DNA of 10,449 nt, taken from Pseudomonadota bacterium. GTDB taxonomy: Bacteria; Pseudomonadota; Alphaproteobacteria; Rhizobiales; Devosiaceae. Shown piece after piece: positions 6,722 to 10,449 of the stretch. How positions within the stretch are numbered: position 1 is the stretch's first letter; the number at the start of each line of letters is the position of its first letter. A program made the position numbers and the translations under genes. The notes beneath the pieces are model-generated. The model did not search any database and was not told where the DNA came from. It saw nothing but the letters and a program-made list of their open reading frames with translations. The stretch covers positions 1 through 10,449 of the forward strand of contig JAEYYP010000138.1 of NCBI GenBank assembly GCA_023428425.1. The letters are read 5' to 3'.

Positions 6722-6743
6722 GCCGGCGGCTTACTCCGCCGGC
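6722..6743. terminator. Strong GC hairpin at the GAF-GGDEF / preA convergent end
   Basis: GCCGGCGG (6722-6729) and CCGCCGGC (6736-6743) form a perfect 8-bp inverted repeat with the 6-base loop CTTACT. The loop contains the preA stop (TAA on the minus strand, 6733-6731). Neither strand has a T-run after the stem. It is a candidate bidirectional transcription end or RNA 3' stabiliser. Confidence 0.5.
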
Positions 6744-8053
6744 TCGACCTCGATCTTCCGCATGGGGTTGTTGGGGTGGGTGGTCCAGTTGGCGTAGCTG
6801 GGCTCCACCACCTTCTTGGTGCGCTGGTCCAGCATGCCGGGTTCGAGCTGGATCATGGTGATGCAGTCCTCCACCGGACAGACGTTGACGCACAGGTTGC
6901 AGCCGACGCACTCGTCGTCCATCACCTCGAAGTGCCGCACGCCGTCCTTCTGCCTGGTGATCGCCTGGTGCGAGGTGTCCTCGCAGGCAATGTGGCAGCG
7001 GCCGCACTTGATGCACTTGTCCTGGTCGATCTTCGCCTTGGTGATGTAGTTGAGGTTCAGGTACTGCCAGTCGGTGACGTTGCGGGTGGCGCGACCGGCA
7101 AAATCGTCGAGCGTCGCGTAGCCCTTCTCATCCATCCAGTTGCTCAGGCCCGAAATCATCTCCTCGACGATCTTGAAGCCGTAGACCATCGCGGCGGTGC
7201 AGACCTGCACGTTGCCGGCCCCGAGCGCCATGAACTCCGCCGCGTCGCGCCAGGTGGTGACACCGCCGATGCCGGAAATCGGCAGGCCGTAGGTTTCGGG
7301 GTCGCGGGCGATCTCGGCGACCATGTGCAGCGCAATGGGTTTCGCCGCCGGGCCGCAATATCCGCCATGGGTGCCCTTGCCGTCGATGGTGGGCATCGGC
7401 GCCATCAGGTCGAGATCGACCGAAGTGATCGAGTTGATGGTGTTGATGAGGCTGACGGCGTCGGTGCCACCATTCTTGGCGGCGCGGGCCGGACGGCGGA
7501 CATCGGTGACGTTGGGCGTCAGCTTGGTGATGACGGGCATGCGCGAGTACTGCTTGCACCAGCGCACGACCATTTCGACGTACTCGGGCACCTGCCCGAC
7601 GGCGGCGCCCATGCCGCGCTCGCTCATGCCGTGCGGGCAGCCGAAATTGAGCTCGATGCCGTCGGCCTCGGTTTCCTCGACCAGCGGCAGGATGGCCTTC
7701 CAGCTGTCCTCGTCGCACGGCACCATGATGGACACGACGACGGCGCGATCGGGCCAGTTTTTCTTGACCTGCTTGATCTCCTGCAGGTTGAGCTGCAGCG
7801 AGCGGTCGGTGATGAGCTCGATATTGTTGAAGCCCATCAGGCGACGGTCGCCGGACCAGATGGCGCCGTAGCGCGGGCCGTTGACGTTCACCACCGGCGG
7901 GCCTTCCTCGCCGAGGGTCTTCCACACCACGCCGCCCCAGCCCGCCTTGAAGGCGCGCTCGACATTGTAGGCCTTGTCGGTCGGCGGCGCCGAAGCCAGC
8001 CAGAACGGGTTCGGCGACTTGATGCCAACGAAGTTGTTGCGGATGTCAGCCAT
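6731..8053 (-). CDS. preA: Dihydropyrimidine dehydrogenase, FMN / iron-sulfur subunit PreA
   Basis: Catalytic subunit of NADH-dependent dihydropyrimidine dehydrogenase, reducing uracil and thymine to their 5,6-dihydro forms in the first step of reductive pyrimidine catabolism in the cytoplasm. It has 440 residues. A TIM-barrel FMN domain (about 1-315) carries LNFGCPHGMSERGMG (135-149), where C139 aligns with the active-site Cys of mammalian enzymes, as well as KLTPNVTD (177-184), SLINTINSIT (201-210) and GIGGVTTWRDAAEF (261-274). Two [4Fe-4S] motifs follow at the C-terminus: C347, C350, C353, C357 and C382, C385, C388, C392. The start is supported by GGAGG (8064-8060) 6 bases upstream of the ATG. 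Its partner preT lies upstream on the same strand, but an antisense hicBA pair of about 0.5 kb separates them. Only 70 bp separate the preA start from hicB, so preA may use a new promoter or long readthrough. Confidence 0.95.
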   Translation of the reverse strand: MADIRNNFVGIKSPNPFWLASAPPTDKAYNVERAFKAGWGGVVWKTLGEEGPPVVNVNGPRYGAIWSGDRRLMGFNNIELITDRSLQLNLQEIKQVKKNWPDRAVVVSIMVPCDEDSWKAILPLVEETEADGIELNFGCPHGMSERGMGAAVGQVPEYVEMVVRWCKQYSRMPVITKLTPNVTDVRRPARAAKNGGTDAVSLINTINSITSVDLDLMAPMPTIDGKGTHGGYCGPAAKPIALHMVAEIARDPETYGLPISGIGGVTTWRDAAEFMALGAGNVQVCTAAMVYGFKIVEEMISGLSNWMDEKGYATLDDFAGRATRNVTDWQYLNLNYITKAKIDQDKCIKCGRCHIACEDTSHQAITRQKDGVRHFEVMDDECVGCNLCVNVCPVEDCITMIQLEPGMLDQRTKKVVEPSYANWTTHPNNPMRKIEVEPAE

Positions 8054-8067
8054 GGGCGGCCTCCAGG

Positions 8068-8096
8068 TTGGCGTTTGGCAGAGTTGGGATTACATT
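8068..8096 (+). promoter_or_regulatory. Weak candidate promoter for hicBA
   Basis: TTGGCG at 8068-8073 and TACATT at 8091-8096 have a 17-base spacer, within the 70-bp gap between the divergent preA and hicB starts. The predicted start near 8103 would leave a leader of about 20 bases. The match is modest and was found by eye. No clear inverted-repeat operator for the antitoxin is visible here. Confidence 0.3.
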
Positions 8097-8123
8097 CGAC
8101 GCAGGATGCGAGGAACGACGGCG

Positions 8124-8354
8124 ATGGCGGATAAACTGAGCTACACGATCACGCTGCGGCCAGAGCCGGAGGGCGGGTTCACTGTGCTTGTCCCGGCGTT
8201 GCCCGAGATCGTCACCTACGGCCGCGACGAGGAGGAAGCGCTGCGGATGGCGCTCGAGGCGATCGAACTCGCACTCGAGGTGCGGCGCGACGACGGCGAC
8301 GAGATTCCGGCCGACGTCGTTCCGCTGACGCGCACCGTCAGCATCGCCGCCTGA
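8124..8354 (+). CDS. hicB: HicB-family antitoxin
   Basis: Predicted antitoxin of a HicBA type II toxin-antitoxin pair, which binds and neutralises the HicA RNase. It has 76 residues. YTITLRPEPEGGFTVLVPALPEIVTYG (7-33), then a helix DEEEALRMALEAIELAL (35-51) and a GDEIP motif (58-62), form the partial RNase-H-like fold of short HicB proteins. There is no C-terminal helix-turn-helix or ribbon-helix-helix extension, so it may not repress its own promoter alone. The ATG at 8124 is chosen because family homology begins there, with GAGGA 9 bases upstream. An in-frame ATG at 8106 would add six residues. The frame is open back to 7974 but that part overlaps preA. The stop is one base before the toxin start, so the pair is coupled. 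The order is antitoxin first. Confidence 0.88.
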   Translation: MADKLSYTITLRPEPEGGFTVLVPALPEIVTYGRDEEEALRMALEAIELALEVRRDDGDEIPADVVPLTRTVSIAA

Positions 8355-8355
8355 G

Positions 8356-8592
8356 GTGACCGCTCGCCGTTTGAATGGGATGAGCGGCAGGGCGGTGCTG
8401 CGGGCACTGGAGCGCGCGGGTTTCCGGCTCGATCGTGTCACCGGTAGCCACCACGTGCTCCGCCATCCCGGCATTCCAGGCTCGAAGGTCATCTTGCCGT
8501 TGCATGGCGCACACGATCTTCCACCGGGCACGCTGCGCAGCATCATCAGCCAGTCGGGACTGACGGTCGAGGAGTTCATGGCGCTGCTGTGA
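8356..8592 (+). CDS. hicA: HicA-family mRNA interferase toxin
   Basis: Predicted ribosome-independent RNase toxin with a double-stranded-RNA-binding-like fold. It has 78 residues. SGRAVLRALERAGFRL (10-25) is followed by the signature GSHHVLRHP (30-38), with H32 as the expected catalytic His. ILPLHG (46-51), LPPGTLRSIISQSGLT (55-70) and the terminal EEF follow. All are typical of YcfA/HicA proteins, and no key residue is missing. The GTG at 8356 is preferred because residues 6-9 match the segment normally just before SGxxV. An ATG at 8380 would remove it. There is no separate Shine-Dalgarno, and the one-base gap after hicB suggests coupled translation. Its last 17 bases overlap the 3' end of preT on the opposite strand. 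Confidence 0.88.
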   Translation: MTARRLNGMSGRAVLRALERAGFRLDRVTGSHHVLRHPGIPGSKVILPLHGAHDLPPGTLRSIISQSGLTVEEFMALL

Positions 8593-9919
8593 GCCAGCGG
8601 TTGATGCTCTCGGCGGCGTCCCTGCCTTCGGCCACCGCGGTGACGGTGAGGTCGTCGCCGCCGGTCGCGCAGTCGCCACCGGCCCAGACGTCGGGCAGCG
8701 AGGTGCGGCCCTCGGCGTCGACCTCGATCTTGCCGCCAGAGAGCACCACGCCTTCGCCGTCCGAGGCGAGGGTCTGGCCGATTGCCTTCATGACCTGGTC
8801 GCACGCGAGCAGCACCGTCTCGCCGGTGCCGACCAGCCTGCCGTCGACCATGGCCGTGTATTAGAGCTCGATGCCGGCGACCATGCCGCTTTCTACGACC
8901 ACGCGCTGCGGGGCCATCCAGTGGCGGATGGTGACGCCCTTCGAAGCCGCGAGATCCTGCTCGAATTCCGAGGCGTTCATCGCCTCCTTGCCGCGGCGGT
9001 AGACCATGGTGACCTGCTCGGCGCCGAGCAGCTTGGATTGCACGGCGGCGTCGATGGCGGTCATGCCGCCGCCGATGACGACGACGCGGCGCCCGATCGG
9101 CAGCGTGCTCACGTCGGGCGACTGGCGCAGCTCGGCGATGAAATCCACCGCGTTGACGACACCTTCCGCCGTCTCGCCTTCTGCGCGCAGCGCGTTGACG
9201 CCGCCCAGACCCATGCCGAGGAATACCGCATCATACTGCTCGCGCAGTTCGGCGAGGGTGAAATCCTGTCCCAGGGCCTTCTCGTTGACGATCGAAATGC
9301 CGCCGATTGCCGTCACGTAGTCAACTTCGGCCTGGGCGAAGCCGCCGGGCGTCTTGTAGGAGGCGATGCCGTACTCGTTGAGGCCCCCGGCCTTTGGGCG
9401 AGCGTCGAACATCACCACGTCATGCCCATGCATGGACAGTCGATGCGCGGCTGAGAGTCCCGCCGGCCCCGCGCCGACGATCGCGACCCGCTTGCCGGTT
9501 GCGGGGGCGCGGGTGAAGAACTGCCTGTTCTCGCTCATGGCGACGTCGGTCGCATAGCGCTGGAGCTGGCCGATCTTCACCGGCTTGCCTTCCGCCTCCA
9601 TGCGGACGCAGGCGTCCTCGCAGAGCTGCTCGGTGGGGCAGACGCGGGCGCACATGCCGCCGAGGATGTTCTGCTCCAAGATCGTCTCGGCCGCGCCCAG
9701 CGCGTTGCCGGTCGAGATCTCGCGGATGAACATGGGAATGTCGATCGAGGTCGGGCATGCCGTCTGGCACGGCGCATCGAAACAGAAGTAGCAGCGATCC
9801 GCTTCGACGAAGGCCTCGTGCCGGTCCAGCGCCGGATGAAGGTCGGAGAAGTTCCTCGCATAGTCCGGCGCGCTCAGCCGCCCCGCCGCGATCCCGTCCT
9901 TGAGCATTCCCTCGCCCAT
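8576..9919 (-). pseudogene. preT: Dihydropyrimidine dehydrogenase subunit PreT, interrupted by an in-frame TAA
   Basis: Electron-input subunit passing NADH electrons through FAD and iron-sulfur clusters to PreA. From the ATG at 9919 (AGGGA 6 bases upstream) the frame encodes 352 residues, then TAA at 8863-8861. It then continues in the same frame for 94 more sense codons to TGA at 8576-8578. Domains: N-terminal cluster Cys C43, C46, C51, C55 and C90, C94, C100, C104; FAD-binding VAIVGAGPAGLSAA (145-158); NAD-binding VVVIGGGMTAIDAA (279-292). After the stop come VDGRLVGTGET, DQVMKAIGQTL and DVWAGGDCATGG, the segment that closes the FAD site. Nothing else is shifted or lost, so a single substitution such as GAA or CAA to TAA is the simplest cause. 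An ATG at 8851 could restart a 91-residue fragment. A sequencing error is the main alternative. Confidence 0.87.
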
Positions 9920-9982
9920 TGGCCGTCCCTCTCCCTTGGAACCATTCCAGACTATGAGGAGACGCTAACCCCGCTCCGTTTT

Positions 9983-9998
9983 TTTATCAACTGGTCAA
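9983..9998 (-). promoter_or_regulatory. RutR-like operator upstream of preT
   Basis: On the minus strand the site reads TTGACCA, two bases, TGATAAA. The E. coli RutR consensus is TTGACCA-NN-TGGTCAA, so the first half matches 7 of 7 and the second 5 of 7, with correct spacing. RutR is the TetR-family repressor that senses uracil and thymine and controls pyrimidine catabolism, which fits a site about 70 bp before preT. Binding is inferred. No rutR gene is in the window. Confidence 0.55.
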
Positions 9999-10010
9999 AA
10001 TTAGCTTTTA

Positions 10011-10037
10011 GCCGCCACATTTGATCGAGGTGGCGGC
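10011..10037. repeat. 8-bp GC-rich inverted repeat upstream of the RutR-like site
   Basis: GCCGCCAC (10011-10018) pairs perfectly with GTGGCGGC (10030-10037) around an 11-base loop. On the minus strand the stem is followed by TAAAAGC and on the plus strand by CTCGTGC, so neither orientation gives a standard T-run terminator. It could be a leader hairpin in a preT transcript or a protein-binding site. Confidence 0.45.
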
Positions 10038-10048
10038 CTCGTGCGCTG

Positions 10049-10061
10049 AGCATGGCATGCT
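10049..10061. repeat. 13-base palindrome AGCATG-G-CATGCT
   Basis: A perfect 6-bp inverted repeat with a single central base, next to an A-rich stretch. The short centre is unsuitable for an RNA hairpin but typical of a dimeric protein site. No regulator can be named. Confidence 0.4.
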
Positions 10062-10113
10062 AAAAATCGGAAAAAACGTCGCAGCACGCAGACACCGACA
10101 ACGCCGACAATGC

Positions 10114-10138
10114 ACTGATTCATAACGGGTAAATCAGT
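10114..10138. repeat. 7-bp inverted repeat ACTGATT / AATCAGT
   Basis: ACTGATT (10114-10120) and AATCAGT (10132-10138) are perfect inverted arms separated by 11 bases. On the plus strand TTTC follows. The stem is weak. It could be an operator for the downstream rlpA-like gene, but nothing else supports this. Confidence 0.3.
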
Positions 10139-10273
10139 TTCACCAGTACATTTCTACCGTTGCATCCGCGCAACAGCATTCCTCGAAACAGGCCTATTCA
10201 TCTTCGGTTCATATTCTCGCCACACGTCCCAACGCATTTGCGCCCCGTCGTAAACGTGCGTGAGAACTGAAGT

Positions 10274-10449
10274 TTGATTAAGCAATGCGTTTTGGTCGCC
10301 GCTCTGGCGTCGGGTCTGTTTGCATCCATCCCCGCCGCCAGTGCAGCCGACCAATGCGGTGGAGCCTCCTGGTATGGTCCTGGGTTCCACGGCAAGAAGA
10401 CGGCCTCGGGTCAGAAGTTCAACGAGAACGCCATGACCGCCGCCCACAA
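10274..10449 (+). CDS. RlpA-like secreted double-psi beta-barrel protein, N-terminal part (3' end outside window)
   Basis: The start of a septal-ring lytic transglycosylase RlpA-family protein, a group that cleaves or binds peptidoglycan in the periplasm. Fifty-eight codons are visible before the window ends. Residues 1-24 look like a Sec signal peptide (basic IKQ, hydrophobic run, then ASA before ADQ). The mature sequence begins the double-psi beta-barrel with CGGASWYGPGFHGKKTASG, the GxASWYG...F.G..TASG signature of RlpA, followed by QKFNENAMTAAH. An in-frame TGA at 10268-10270 excludes any start further upstream, and no in-frame ATG precedes the conserved part. The TTG at 10274 is therefore the best start, with only a weak GAGA/GAAG as ribosome site. 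No lipobox is evident, so this is probably the short soluble form. Catalytic activity cannot be judged from the fragment. Confidence 0.82.
   Translation, partial: MIKQCVLVAALASGLFASIPAASAADQCGGASWYGPGFHGKKTASGQKFNENAMTAAH

Larger units (their letters stand above)
9920..10273. other. 354-bp non-coding region between preT and the rlpA-like gene
   Basis: No convincing gene is seen in this divergent spacer, which is more AT-rich than its surroundings. It holds the preT Shine-Dalgarno, a RutR-like operator (9983-9998), an 8-bp GC hairpin (10011-10037), a 13-base palindrome (10049-10061), A-rich runs (10061-10077) and a 7-bp inverted repeat (10114-10138). No clear sigma-70 promoter stood out on either strand. 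An open frame on the minus strand (10154-10447) has a composition unlike a protein and overlaps the rlpA-like gene, so I do not call it. Confidence 0.65.

Noticed and set aside
6170..8134. A 654-codon open frame on the plus strand
   Set aside because: It runs through the end of the cyclase gene and antisense to preA, both firmly identified. Its Arg-rich start and His/Asp/Val-rich remainder are typical of shadow frames.
8053..8592. Transposon or integron origin for hicBA
   Set aside because: I saw no inverted repeats, target duplication, transposase or attC-like site at the edges, so the mechanism of entry is left open.
8861..8863. Programmed recoding of the preT stop
   Set aside because: Selenocysteine uses TGA and pyrrolysine TAG. 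A TAA at a position with no special residue in the family fits a mutation or error better.
9920..10273. Riboswitch or tRNA in the preT upstream region
   Set aside because: The stems present do not match any class I can recognise, and no cloverleaf could be drawn.
10154..10447. Minus-strand 97-codon frame at the right end
   Set aside because: It is antisense to the RlpA-like signature and signal peptide, and no recognisable protein features were seen.

Overview
The window is GC-rich, densely packed chromosomal DNA from an alphaproteobacterium. The late aerobic cobalamin genes cobN and cobO, the TTAA-N7-TTAA boxes and the style of the proteins suggest Hyphomicrobiales, perhaps Devosia or a relative. 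That placement rests on family memory and was not searched. No rRNA, tRNA, CRISPR array or insertion sequence is visible. Apart from one toxin-antitoxin pair, the content looks like ordinary core or near-core genes.

Layout from left to right: (1) the 3' part of cobN, open at the left edge, overlapping cobO by 4 bp (1-1967, +). (2) A small secreted protein of unknown function (1980-2459, -), divergent from a MerR-family metal sensor gene (2577-3008, +). A near-ideal MerR dyad lies between them. (3) A divergent pair of cyclic-di-GMP genes: a membrane-bound CHASE4 / degenerate GGDEF / intact EAL protein (3015-5261, -) and a soluble GAF / GGDEF / PilZ-like protein (5478-6710, +). Their 216-bp spacer carries two CtrA-type boxes. 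(4) The pyrimidine-reduction locus on the minus strand: preT (8576-9919, broken by an in-frame TAA) and preA (6731-8053). A hicBA toxin-antitoxin pair (8124-8592, +) sits between them in antisense. (5) A 354-bp non-coding stretch with a RutR-like operator close to preT. (6) The start of an RlpA-like secreted double-psi beta-barrel protein (10274 to the right edge, +).

Working together: CobN and CobO act at cobalt insertion and corrin adenosylation. PreT and PreA should form the NADH-dependent dihydropyrimidine dehydrogenase that reduces uracil and thymine. PreT as read loses its C-terminal FAD-closing segment, so the complex is either inactive here or the stop is a sequence error. The two cyclic-di-GMP proteins are predicted to have opposing activities, synthesis by the GAF-GGDEF protein and hydrolysis by the EAL protein, and to share a regulatory spacer.

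No wholly new system is evident. The points most worth a second look are the preT nonsense codon, the hicBA pair splitting preTA, the RutR-like operator, the CtrA-like boxes, the MerR dyad facing an unknown secreted protein, and three convergent gene ends built into GC-rich hairpins that contain the stop codons.
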